Shown here piece after piece: positions 38,125 through 45,769 of a stretch of 64,000 nt of DNA. The translations under genes and the position numbers were made by a program. The stretch's first letter is position 1. The number at the start of each line of letters is the position of its first letter. Source of the stretch: Pseudomonas sp. 7SR1 (lineage in GTDB: Bacteria > Pseudomonadota > Gammaproteobacteria > Pseudomonadales > Pseudomonadaceae); assembly GCF_900156465.1 (NCBI RefSeq), contig NZ_LT707064.1, positions 1,834,001 to 1,898,000 of the forward strand, given 5' to 3'. A model generated the notes under the pieces. It was not told the origin of the DNA. It worked only from the letters and a program-made list of their open reading frames with translations, and did not search any database.

Positions 38125-38139
38125 AACCGACAGTCGGTT
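38125..38139. promoter_or_regulatory. Palindromic operator candidate upstream of the EVE gene
   Basis: AACCGACAGTCGGTT, a perfect 7+1+7 palindrome, overlaps what would be the promoter of the EVE gene (a TATAAAA-like -10 lies at about 38113-38121 on the minus strand as CATAAAAT). The sequence resembles TetR-family operators. It sits between the EVE gene and the divergent small membrane protein gene. No TetR gene is in the window. Confidence 0.45.
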
Positions 38140-38267
38140 GACGCCAGTGTTTGCGTGTCGGTTCAGGTTGCCGCAAAATGCCGGCCTTCCAAGCTTGACG
38201 CTGCTGCACGGCCAATAAGAAAACCGCTGCTGTCATCGTGTGTGATATGCCTTGAGGGGGGCAATCG

Positions 38268-38414
38268 ATGAAACGCAAACCGGATTTGTTGTGGATTCTG
38301 GTCATTCTGTTCGGCCTGGGTGTCGTGACCACGGGTTACGCCCAGAGTCTTTGGGCCAGCAAGACCGAAGCGCCGATGGATATCACCCAGCCCGCGCCGT
38401 CGCTTAAACGCTGA
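38268..38414 (+). CDS. 48-residue single-pass membrane protein
   Basis: ATG 38268 follows GAGGGGGG by 7-8 bases, a very strong ribosome site. The product has a basic start (MKRKPD), one hydrophobic helix (LLWILVILFGLGVVTTGYA) and a short polar tail ending SLKR. It could be read as an inner-membrane anchor with the tail in the periplasm or as an uncleaved signal-like helix. It stands alone between the divergent EVE gene and the convergent cyclo-ligase gene. I recall similar short proteins at this locus in other Pseudomonas, but its function is unknown. Confidence 0.75.
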   Translation: MKRKPDLLWILVILFGLGVVTTGYAQSLWASKTEAPMDITQPAPSLKR

Positions 38415-38449
38415 ACCTGCCTTTCGGACGCCGCTGTCCAATGCGGCGT

Positions 38450-39055
38450 CTATTGCGCGATATACCAGCGCCTGTCACTGACCGTTCCTTGCAGCGGTAC
38501 GTCCCAACTCGCCTGCGCCAGCCTTTCGACCTTCTGACATTCATGAGCCAGGCCCAGCAACGTCGGCTTTCGCCATTGCTTGCGCCGCGCCAGATAGGCC
38601 AGGCTGCGGTCGTAGAATCCACCCCCCATGCCCAGCCGGCCTCCCACATCGTCGAATCCCACCAGTGGCAACAGCACCAGATCCAATGCCCAGACCTTGC
38701 GTTGCCGGGCGATGCTGACATGGGGTTCAAGGATGCGAAAACGGTTGGGGCGCAGTTTCTCGCCGGGGCGGATGCGTTGAAAAACCATCTTGGTGCGAGG
38801 CCACGGGCTGAGCACCGGCAGGTAGGTGGCCTTGCCTCGACGCTGGGCGGCGCGCAGCAGCAGGCGCGGGTCGATCTCGCCGTCGTTGGGCAGGTACAGG
38901 GCGATATGCCTGGCACGGCGAAACAAGGGGTGCTGGGCCAGTTGCCGATAGAGGCCGCGGGCGGCTTCGCGTTGCTGGGCCGGTGTCAGGGCGCGGCGGG
39001 CCTGACGCAGCAGGCGTCGCAGTTGTGGACGAGGCAGTAGCGCGGGTTCGGTCAT
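38450..39055 (-). CDS. ygfA: 5-formyltetrahydrofolate cyclo-ligase
   Basis: 201 residues from ATG 39055. Converts 5-formyl-THF to 5,10-methenyl-THF with ATP. Family blocks: RRLLRQARRALTPAQQ (substrate Lys/Arg helix), HIALYLPNDGEIDPRLLLRAAQRRGKATYLPVL and the nucleotide loop GGRLGMGGGFYDRSLAYL. It lies downstream of 6S RNA on the same strand, the conserved ssrS-ygfA arrangement of gammaproteobacteria, so it is likely expressed from read-through past 6S processing. In E. coli the pair affects persister formation. Confidence 0.94.
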   Translation of the reverse strand: MTEPALLPRPQLRRLLRQARRALTPAQQREAARGLYRQLAQHPLFRRARHIALYLPNDGEIDPRLLLRAAQRRGKATYLPVLSPWPRTKMVFQRIRPGEKLRPNRFRILEPHVSIARQRKVWALDLVLLPLVGFDDVGGRLGMGGGFYDRSLAYLARRKQWRKPTLLGLAHECQKVERLAQASWDVPLQGTVSDRRWYIAQ

Positions 39056-39133
39056 GGTCGGTGCTTGGAATGGTTCATGGACGCACAGCGTAACCGTAAA
39101 CGATGCCACCAGAAATGCCGATGCCAGACACAA

Positions 39134-39160
39134 CAATGCCAGTCTTGATGACTGGCATTG
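39134..39160 (-). terminator. Hairpin between 6S RNA and the cyclo-ligase gene
   Basis: CAATGCCAGTC, 5-base loop, GACTGGCATTG, a perfect 11-base stem 12 bases beyond the predicted 3' end of 6S RNA. The minus strand continues TTGTGTC, a poor T-run, so partial read-through into the cyclo-ligase gene is expected. Confidence 0.65.
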
Positions 39161-39171
39161 TCTGAAGATTC

Positions 39172-39350
39172 AGGCTCCCCGGATGAACCGCTGTCGGCTT
39201 AGCCCTTGAACCCGAGAGTTCAAGGTGGAAGTTGCAGGAGGCGTTAAGGCTTTCCGTCAAGCGGACATGCACACCGGCCCCAACGTGCAACCCCCGTGGT
39301 TGTGCGTATCGGCTCAGGGACATCACCAACTGGCAAGCACCCCAGGGAGT
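39172..39350 (-). ncRNA. ssrS: 6S RNA
   Basis: About 179 bases. The 5' part CTCCCTGGGGTGCTTGCCAG with TCCCTGAGCCGATA, the 3' part with GAAAGCCTTAA, CACCTTGAA, GGGTTCAAGG, and the closing CCGGGGAG align block by block with E. coli 6S RNA, and the ends pair to form the long closing stem. 6S mimics an open promoter and binds sigma-70 RNA polymerase in stationary phase. A TATACT -10 (39362-39357) lies 6 bases before the predicted 5' end. Position between zapA and the cyclo-ligase gene is the conserved locus. Confidence 0.93.
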
Positions 39351-39381
39351 GAGGCGAGTATACCTCAGGCTGTCTCGCGAA

Positions 39382-39699
39382 TCAGCCCTTGCTGACGTCC
39401 GGATCGGTGGCCAGTACCAGATCCACCCGTTCGAGCAGGTCGCGGACCTGTTCGCGGGTCGAGCCGCTGATCTGTACCTCGGGCGTATCCTGGCGATGCA
39501 AGAGGTCGTGGGTGATGTTCAAGGCGGCCATCACGGCGATGCGGTCGGCACCGATGACTTTGCCGCTGCTGCGGATCTCGCGCATCTTGCCGTCCAGGTA
39601 GCGGGCGGCGCTCACCAGGTTGTTGCGCTCTTCCTGGGGGCAGATGATCGAATACTCTTTGTCGAGGATCTGCACGGTAACGCTATTGCTTGAACTCAT
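39382..39699 (-). CDS. zapA: Cell division protein ZapA
   Basis: 105 residues. Binds and bundles FtsZ filaments at midcell. The globular head is VTVQILDKEYSIICPQEERNNLVSAARYLDGKMREIR, followed by DRIAVMAALNITHDLL and a C-terminal coiled coil. It overlaps the upstream ZapB-like gene by 4 bases (ATGA) and is followed by 6S RNA on the same strand. Confidence 0.95.
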   Translation of the reverse strand: MSSSNSVTVQILDKEYSIICPQEERNNLVSAARYLDGKMREIRSSGKVIGADRIAVMAALNITHDLLHRQDTPEVQISGSTREQVRDLLERVDLVLATDPDVSKG

Positions 39700-39905
39700 G
39701 AGTCTTGCTCCAGGGCCTTGAGGCGCGAAATCATCGATTCGACCTTACGCCGGGCGATTTCGTTTTTTTCAATGAGGTGCGCGCGTTCCTCGCGCCAGGT
39801 CTTTTCCTGAGCTAATAGGAGTCCGTTTTGACGCTTAAGTTGCTCGACCCGGTCAATTAGCAGCTCGAGTCTGGCCATCAGCGCTTGCAGGTCGGTGTCT
39901 TCCAT
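39696..39905 (-). CDS. TIGR02449 family small coiled-coil protein (ZapB-like)
   Basis: 69 residues from ATG 39905; the frame is open further upstream but only this start has family-like sequence. Almost the whole protein is one heptad-patterned helix: LQALMARLELLIDRVEQLKRQ, then EEKTWREERAHLIEKNEIARRKVESMISRLKALEQ. It is translationally coupled to zapA, which suggests a role with ZapA in Z-ring organisation, like ZapB in E. coli. Sequence similarity to ZapB itself is only in coiled-coil character. Confidence 0.82.
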   Translation of the reverse strand: MEDTDLQALMARLELLIDRVEQLKRQNGLLLAQEKTWREERAHLIEKNEIARRKVESMISRLKALEQDS

Positions 39906-40026
39906 TGTGATCCACTGTCTGATGGGGGATGTGGGTCGCACAGCCTTTAATGGTCTTGGCGAGTCTGTCGATGTAGGATACAAGGCCTCCATTCTAGACA
40001 TAGCGCCGTCTGGCGCCTAGCTGCCC

Positions 40027-40581
40027 ATGCCCATTCAGAATTCCCCGTATCAAGCTTTCGCCACCCTGCTGAGCACCAGCGGCCACCCCGTATCGCCTGC
40101 CGAACTGCATGGCCTGTTGCTCGGCCGCAGCTGCGCCGGTGCCGGCTTCGACGCCGAGGGTTGGCTGGCCGACGCCGCCGAGCTGCTGGAAGGCGAGCCG
40201 GCGGACAACGTCCGCAATGCTCTCATCGGCCTGCAGGAGATGGTCAAGGGTGAGTTGACCAGCGATGACATGACTGTCGTCCTGCTGCTGCCCACCGACG
40301 ATGCGCCGCTGGCCGAACGCGCTGCCGCGCTGGGCCAGTGGTGCCAGGGTTTCCTTGCCGGCTTCGGCCTGACTCGCCGCGCCTATGCGCTGAGCGCCGA
40401 GGCGAACGAAGTGCTGCAGGACCTGGCGGCGATTTCCCAAGTCCAGGATGCCCTGGAAGAGTCCGATGACGGCGAAAGCGATTACATGGAAGTGATGGAA
40501 TACCTGCGGGTCGCGCCCCTGTTGCTGTTCACCGAGACCCGGAAAACCGCCGAGCCGGCCGCCAAGCCGTCCTTGCACTGA
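40027..40581 (+). CDS. ygfB: YgfB/YecA family (UPF0149) protein
   Basis: 184 residues, cytoplasmic and acidic. [19 protein letters not shown], the long helix region with [26 protein letters not shown], and [15 protein letters not shown] are UPF0149 blocks. It precedes pepP and ubiH, the conserved ygfB-pepP-ubiH order. In P. aeruginosa YgfB has been tied to control of ampDh3 and beta-lactam resistance. It diverges from the ZapB-like gene with 121 bases between starts, where both promoters must lie. Confidence 0.9.
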   Translation: MPIQNSPYQAFATLLSTSGHPVSPAELHGLLLGRSCAGAGFDAEGWLADAAELLEGEPADNVRNALIGLQEMVKGELTSDDMTVVLLLPTDDAPLAERAAALGQWCQGFLAGFGLTRRAYALSAEANEVLQDLAAISQVQDALEESDDGESDYMEVMEYLRVAPLLLFTETRKTAEPAAKPSLH

Positions 40582-40608
40582 TTGCTGGAAAGGGAAAGCC
40601 GTCTGCCC

Positions 40609-41943
40609 ATGATCCATATCCCGAAATCGGAATACAGCCGTCGCCGCAAGGCCCTGATGGCGCAGATGGAACCCAACAGCATCGCCATCCTGCCCGCGGC
40701 CGCCGTGGCGATCCGCAATCGCGACGTCGAGCATGTCTATCGCCAGGACAGCGATTTCCAGTACCTCAGCGGGTTCCCCGAGCCTCAGGCGGTGATCGTG
40801 CTGATGCCGGGCCGGGTCCATGGCGAATACATCCTGTTCTGCCGCGAGCGCAACGCCGAGCGTGAGTTGTGGGATGGCCTGCGAGCCGGCCAGGAGGGCG
40901 CGATCCGTGACTACGGCGCCGACGACGCGTTTCCCATCACCGACATCGACGACATCCTGCCGGGGCTGATAGAAGGCCGCGACCGGGTCTATTCGGCCAT
41001 GGGCAGCAATCCCGAATTCGACCGGCACCTGATGGAGTGGATCAACGTGATTCGCTCCAAGGCCAACCTCGGCGCCCAGCCGCCGAACGAATTCGTTGCC
41101 CTGGATCATCTGCTGCATGACATGCGCCTGTATAAATCGGCGGCGGAAGTGAAGGTCATGCGCGAGGCAGCCCGGATTTCCGCCCGTGCGCATGTGCGGG
41201 CGATGCAGGCAGCGCGTCCGGGACTGTACGAATACAGCCTGGAAGCCGAACTGGATTATGAGTTCCGCAAGGGCGGGGCGAAGATGACGGCCTATGGCTC
41301 GATCGTCGCGGCGGGTCGCAATGGTTGCATCCTGCACTACCAGCAGAACGATGCGCTGCTCAAGGATGGCGACCTGGTGTTGATCGACGCCGGTTGTGAA
41401 ATCGACTGCTACGCCAGTGACATCACGCGGACGTGGCCGGTCAACGGCCGGTTCTCGCCCGAGCAGAAGGCGATCTACGAGCTGGTGCTGGCCGCCCAGG
41501 AAGCCGCGTTCGCCGAGATCGCGCCAGACAAGCACTGGAACCAGGCCCATGAAGCGACCGTGCGGGTCATTACCGAAGGGCTGGTGCGCCTGGGGTTGCT
41601 GGAGGGGGACGTGGACGAGTTGATCGCCAGCGAAGCCTATCGCACGTTCTATATGCACCGTGCCGGCCATTGGCTGGGCATGGACGTGCACGACGTGGGT
41701 GAATACCGGGTCGGTGGCGAGTGGCGGGTGCTGGAAGTCGGCATGACATTGACCGTGGAGCCGGGCATCTACATCGCGCCCGGCAACCGCAGCGTAGCGA
41801 AAAAATGGCGCGGCATTGGCGTGCGCATCGAGGACGACGTGGTAGTGACCAAGAACGGCTGTGAAATCCTGACCAGGGATGTACCGAAGACAGTAGCCGA
41901 AATCGAGGCCCTGATGGCCGCCGCGCGGACGCAAGCGGCATGA
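40609..41943 (+). CDS. pepP: Xaa-Pro aminopeptidase P
   Basis: 444 residues from ATG 40609; a TTG at 40582 is possible but has no ribosome site. Removes N-terminal residues before proline. The creatinase-like N-domain is followed by the pita-bread fold with metal ligands in LVLIDAGCEIDCYASDITRTWP (two Asp), MHRAGHWLGMDVHDVG (His), LTVEPGIYIAP (Glu) and RIEDDVVVTKNG (Glu). Dinuclear Mn enzyme, cytoplasmic. It lies 27 bases after ygfB and overlaps ubiH by 4 bases. Confidence 0.96.
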   Translation: MIHIPKSEYSRRRKALMAQMEPNSIAILPAAAVAIRNRDVEHVYRQDSDFQYLSGFPEPQAVIVLMPGRVHGEYILFCRERNAERELWDGLRAGQEGAIRDYGADDAFPITDIDDILPGLIEGRDRVYSAMGSNPEFDRHLMEWINVIRSKANLGAQPPNEFVALDHLLHDMRLYKSAAEVKVMREAARISARAHVRAMQAARPGLYEYSLEAELDYEFRKGGAKMTAYGSIVAAGRNGCILHYQQNDALLKDGDLVLIDAGCEIDCYASDITRTWPVNGRFSPEQKAIYELVLAAQEAAFAEIAPDKHWNQAHEATVRVITEGLVRLGLLEGDVDELIASEAYRTFYMHRAGHWLGMDVHDVGEYRVGGEWRVLEVGMTLTVEPGIYIAPGNRSVAKKWRGIGVRIEDDVVVTKNGCEILTRDVPKTVAEIEALMAAARTQAA

Positions 41944-43139
41944 GCCGGGTCAATCTGGCAATCATCGGCGGAGGCCTGGTCGGCGCGAGCCTGGCCCTGG
42001 CCCTGCAGGCCGGTGCCAAGGCCCGGGGCTGGACGATCACCCTGATCGAGCCTTTCGCCCCCGGCGACGCCTGGCAGCCGAGCTACGATGCCCGCTCCTC
42101 GGCGCTGTCGTTCGGTTCCCGGCAGATCTACCAGCGCCTCGGTCTCTGGCAGGAGGTTTCCCGTCGCGCCGAACCCATCAAGCAAATCCACGTGTCCGAT
42201 CGCGGGCGATTTTCCACGGCGCGGCTGTCGGCCATGGAAGAGGGGGTGCCCGCCCTGGGCTACGTGGTGGAAAACGCCTGGCTCGGCCAGTGCCTGTGGC
42301 AGGGCCTGGACAGGGACGTAGTGAGCTGGCGGTGCCCGGCGCAGGTCATTCGGATGGAGCCCCTGGCAGGCGGCTACCGCCTGACCCTGGATGATGAAAC
42401 CACCCTGGAATGCGACCTGGCGGTGCTGGCAGACGGCGGCCGTTCCAATCTGCGGGAGCAGTTGGGCGTAGGCGTGCGGCACCGTCCTTATGACCAGAGC
42501 GCGTTGATTGCCAATATCACCCCTGGCGAAGCCCATAACGGCATGGCCTTCGAACGTTTCACCGACGAGGGGCCGATGGCCCTGCTGCCGTTGCCGGAGA
42601 ACCGCTGCGCACTGGTCTGGACCCGCCAGGGTATGGACGCGCAACGTCTGGCGGCCCTCGACGAGCGCAGTTTCCTGGAGGAACTGCAGGGCGTGTTCGG
42701 GTATCGACTGGGCATCCTCAAGCAGGTAGGCGCGCGCCATCTGTATCCGTTGGCGCTGGTGGAGGCCGAAGAGCAGGTGCGCCCGCACCTGGCGATCCTG
42801 GGCAATGCTGCCCATAGCCTGCATCCGATCGCCGGGCAGGGGTTCAACCTGTCCTTGCGCGATGCCCAGGCCTTGGCGGACGCCTTGCTCGACAGTGACA
42901 CCCCGCCAGGGGACTTCGCCGTGTTGCAAGCCTATCGCGAACGCCAGCGACTGGATCAGAACCTGACGGTCGGGTTCTCCGACCAGGTGACTCGCCTGTT
43001 CAGCAGCAGCCTGCCGCTGGTTTCCCTGGGGCGTAACCTGGGCCTGCTGGGCCTCGACCTCTTGCCTGGGGCCAAGCGCTGGTTCGCCCGCCAGGCCATG
43101 GGCCTGGGAACGCGGCCCGATGTCTGGAGCGATGTATGA
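41940..43139 (+). CDS. ubiH: UbiH, 2-octaprenyl-6-methoxyphenol hydroxylase
   Basis: 399 residues. FAD monooxygenase of aerobic ubiquinone synthesis. Dinucleotide site VNLAIIGGGLVGASLALAL at the N-terminus, the DG motif CDLAVLADGGRSNLREQLG and the flavin-binding LAILGNAAHSLHPIAGQGFNL near 290 are complete; the usual GD of this last motif is GN here, an uncommon substitution. It overlaps pepP by ATGA. Peripheral to the inner membrane, within the Ubi complex. Confidence 0.93.
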   Translation: MSRVNLAIIGGGLVGASLALALQAGAKARGWTITLIEPFAPGDAWQPSYDARSSALSFGSRQIYQRLGLWQEVSRRAEPIKQIHVSDRGRFSTARLSAMEEGVPALGYVVENAWLGQCLWQGLDRDVVSWRCPAQVIRMEPLAGGYRLTLDDETTLECDLAVLADGGRSNLREQLGVGVRHRPYDQSALIANITPGEAHNGMAFERFTDEGPMALLPLPENRCALVWTRQGMDAQRLAALDERSFLEELQGVFGYRLGILKQVGARHLYPLALVEAEEQVRPHLAILGNAAHSLHPIAGQGFNLSLRDAQALADALLDSDTPPGDFAVLQAYRERQRLDQNLTVGFSDQVTRLFSSSLPLVSLGRNLGLLGLDLLPGAKRWFARQAMGLGTRPDVWSDV

Positions 43140-43213
43140 GCGATGCCATGGGCACCAGGTCCGATCAATCTTTCCAAGGGCGGCTGATGTCGCCCGCAGC
43201 ACAGGCTTGAAGC

Positions 43214-44437
43214 ATGGAATTGCGTGCAGATCTGCTGATTGTCGGCGCCGGTATGGTCGGCAGCGCCCTGGCGCTGGCCTTGCAAGGCAGTGGCCTGCAA
43301 GTGTTGCTGGTCGATGGCAGCCCGATGAGTGTCAAACCCTTCGACTCCCAGGCCCCGTTCGAACCCCGGGTCAGTGCCTTGTCGGCGGCCAGCCAGCGGA
43401 TCCTGGAGCGTCTGGGCGTCTGGGGGGGGATCGCCGCACGGCGTGCCAGCCCGTATACCGATATGCACGTCTGGGACGGTAGCGGTACCGGACAGATCCA
43501 TTTCTCGGCTGCCAGCCTGCATGCCGACGTACTGGGGCACATCGTGGAAAACCGTGTGGTGCAGGATGCGTTGCTGGACCGGCTGCACGACTGCGACCTG
43601 GGCTTGCTGGCCAACGCACGGCTGGAGCAGATGCGCCGCTCCGGTGACGAATGGCTGCTGACCCTGGCCGATGGCCGTACCCTGCGGGCCCCCCTGGTGA
43701 TCGCCGCCGACGGCGCGAACTCCGCGGTGCGCCGGCTGACGGGGGTAGCCACGCGCGAGTGGGATTACCTGCATCACGCCATCGTCACCAGCGTGCGCAG
43801 CGCCCGGCCGCATCGGATGACGGCATGGCAGCGGTTCACCGATAACGGGCCATTGGCGTTCCTGCCCCTGGAGCGCGATGGTCGACACGACTGGTGCTCG
43901 ATCGTCTGGTCCACCACGCCCGGCGAAGCGCAGCGTTTGATGGCCCTCGATGACGGCACTTTCTGCGGCGAGCTGGAGCGGGCCTTCGAAGGCCAGCTCG
44001 GCCAGGTCATCGAGGCCGACCCACGCCTGTGCGTACCGTTGCGTCAACGGCACGCCAAGCGCTACGTGGCCGAAGGCCTGGCGCTGATCGGCGATGCGGC
44101 CCACACCATTCACCCCCTGGCGGGCCAAGGGGTCAACCTGGGGTTCCTCGATGCGGCGGTGCTGGCCGAAGTGTTGCTCCAGGCGAGCGGGCGGGGCGAG
44201 CGGCTGGCGGACGTCAAGGTGCTGAGTCGCTACGAACGTCGGCGCATGCCCCATAACCTGGCGTTGATGGCGGCGATGGAAGGTTTCGAACGGTTGTTCC
44301 AGGCCGATCCGTTGCCGGTGCGCTGGTTGCGCAACACCGGGCTGCGGCTGGTGGACCGGTTGCCCGAGGCCAAGGCGTTGTTCGTACGCGAGGCGCTGGG
44401 ATTGACCGGGGACTTGCCGGACCTGGCCAAGGCCTGA
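43214..44437 (+). CDS. UbiI/UbiF-type ubiquinone hydroxylase (VisC family)
   Basis: 407 residues. Second FAD monooxygenase of the UbiH/COQ6 family: [21 protein letters not shown], then [19 protein letters not shown] and [33 protein letters not shown] with the full GD motif. Family members hydroxylate ring position C5 (UbiI) or C6 (UbiF); which one this does cannot be decided here. It follows ubiH by 74 bases on the same strand, so the operon ygfB-pepP-ubiH-this gene is likely. No terminator is evident between them. Confidence 0.9.
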   Translation: MELRADLLIVGAGMVGSALALALQGSGLQVLLVDGSPMSVKPFDSQAPFEPRVSALSAASQRILERLGVWGGIAARRASPYTDMHVWDGSGTGQIHFSAASLHADVLGHIVENRVVQDALLDRLHDCDLGLLANARLEQMRRSGDEWLLTLADGRTLRAPLVIAADGANSAVRRLTGVATREWDYLHHAIVTSVRSARPHRMTAWQRFTDNGPLAFLPLERDGRHDWCSIVWSTTPGEAQRLMALDDGTFCGELERAFEGQLGQVIEADPRLCVPLRQRHAKRYVAEGLALIGDAAHTIHPLAGQGVNLGFLDAAVLAEVLLQASGRGERLADVKVLSRYERRRMPHNLALMAAMEGFERLFQADPLPVRWLRNTGLRLVDRLPEAKALFVREALGLTGDLPDLAKA

Positions 44438-44503
44438 ACGCTGTTGCCCCGACGTGCAACATTTGGAAACGTCTTGGCCCAAGGTTCGATTGTGACGCCA
44501 AAT

Positions 44504-44522
44504 GTGAGTCCTTATCATTTGC
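44504..44522. promoter_or_regulatory. Candidate Fur box upstream of the ferric ABC transporter
   Basis: GTGAGTCCTTATCATTTGC agrees with the 19-base Fur consensus at 11 positions, including the whole ATCATT core. It is 28 bases before the fbpA start, close to a plausible promoter (CATAAT at 44530). Iron repression by Fur is the usual control of Fbp systems. Confidence 0.55.
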
Positions 44523-44550
44523 GCTCGTTCATAATCGAGAGACCGCTACC

Positions 44551-45555
44551 ATGTTGGCATCCAAGCGCCTGCTGTCCGCCCTCGCCCTGACCCTGCTCGG
44601 CACCACGGCCGTCCAGGCCGCCGATGAGGTGGTGGTCTACTCCTCGCGTATCGATGAACTGATCAAGCCGGTCTTCGATGCGTACACTAAGAAGACCGGC
44701 GTCCCGGTGAAGTTCATCACCGACAAGGAAGCGCCGTTGATGCAACGCATCAAGGCCGAAGGCGAAAACGCCACTGCCGACCTGCTGCTGACCGTCGATG
44801 CCGGCAACCTCTGGCAGGCCGAGCAGATGGGCATCCTCCAGCCGTTCACCTCCCCGGTGATCGATGCCAACATCCCGCCCCAGTACCGCGCGTCTTCCCA
44901 TGCCTGGACAGGCTTGAGCCTGCGGGCGCGGACCATTGCCTATTCCACCGAGCGGGTCAAACCCGGCGAGCTGACTACGTATGAAGCCCTGGCAGGCGAT
45001 GAGTGGGAAGGCCGCCTGTGCCTGCGCACCTCGAAGAAGGTCTACAACCAGTCCCTGACCGCCACCCTGATCGAAACCCACGGTGCTGAAAAAACCGAGC
45101 AGATCCTCAAGGGCTGGGTCCGCAACCTGTCCACGGATGTGTTCTCCGACGATACCGCGTTGCTGGAGGCCATCAATGCCGGCCAGTGCGATGTCGGCAT
45201 CGTCAACACCTACTACTTCGGTCGCCTGCACCAGCAGAAACCGGACTTGAAGGTGAAACTGTTCTGGCCCAACCAGGCAGACCGTGGGGTGCACATCAAC
45301 CTCTCGGGTATCGGCCTGACCAAGTACGCGCCGCATCCGGAGGCGGCGAAGAAGCTGGTGGAGTGGATGACCACGCCCGAAGCCCAGAGCATCTTTGCCG
45401 ACATCAACCAGGAATTCCCGGCCAACCCGAAGGTGCAGCCGTCCAAGGAAGTGGCTGCCTGGGGCCCGTTCAAGGCAGACACCCTGCCGGTGGAAGTGGC
45501 GGGCAAGCGCCAGGCCGAAGCCATTCGCATGATGGACCGCGCTGGCTGGAACTGA
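44551..45555 (+). CDS. Ferric iron ABC transporter, periplasmic binding protein (FbpA type)
   Basis: 334 residues. Signal peptide cleaved after AVQA (residue 24), then [28 protein letters not shown] typical of the transferrin-like FbpA/FutA group. Tyr221-Tyr222 in NTYYFGRL are the paired tyrosines that bind Fe3+. [20 protein letters not shown] is a hinge segment. It delivers iron to the FbpB permease. A Fur-type site precedes the gene and a hairpin separates it from fbpB. No ATP-binding gene follows, so the ATPase must be encoded elsewhere. Confidence 0.92.
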   Translation: MLASKRLLSALALTLLGTTAVQAADEVVVYSSRIDELIKPVFDAYTKKTGVPVKFITDKEAPLMQRIKAEGENATADLLLTVDAGNLWQAEQMGILQPFTSPVIDANIPPQYRASSHAWTGLSLRARTIAYSTERVKPGELTTYEALAGDEWEGRLCLRTSKKVYNQSLTATLIETHGAEKTEQILKGWVRNLSTDVFSDDTALLEAINAGQCDVGIVNTYYFGRLHQQKPDLKVKLFWPNQADRGVHINLSGIGLTKYAPHPEAAKKLVEWMTTPEAQSIFADINQEFPANPKVQPSKEVAAWGPFKADTLPVEVAGKRQAEAIRMMDRAGWN

Positions 45556-45723
45556 TCGCCGGCCAGGCTCTGTGACGAGGGAGTCGATTCCTGCGGGGCG
45601 AAGCGATCCGGATACGAGCGCCGCTTGGAGAGGCTCATCGCGACGCATGCCTGGAAAGCCAACCGAAGGCGCCCCTTCATCACCACATGTCCTGTGCGGC
45701 TGAATGGCTGCGTCATAGAATAA

Positions 45724-45746
45724 GTGCCCACGCAAAACGTGGGCAC
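45724..45746 (+). terminator. Hairpin between the fbpA- and fbpB-type genes
   Basis: GTGCCCACG, loop CAAAA, CGTGGGCAC: a perfect 9-base stem without a T-run, 23 bases before the permease start. It could halt exonucleases and keep binding-protein mRNA in excess over permease mRNA, a common feature of ABC importer operons. The rest of the 214-base gap holds no gene. Confidence 0.5.
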
Positions 45747-45769
45747 AGTCATTTGAACGAGAATCCCCC

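Noticed and set aside
38450-39136. Longer cyclo-ligase starting at 39136
   Set aside because: The added 27 residues are not family-like and extend into the spacer below the 6S RNA hairpin; ATG 39055 gives the usual N-terminus.
39994-41934. 646-codon minus-strand frame across ygfB and pepP
   Set aside because: Shadow of two clear genes; Gln/His/Arg-rich.
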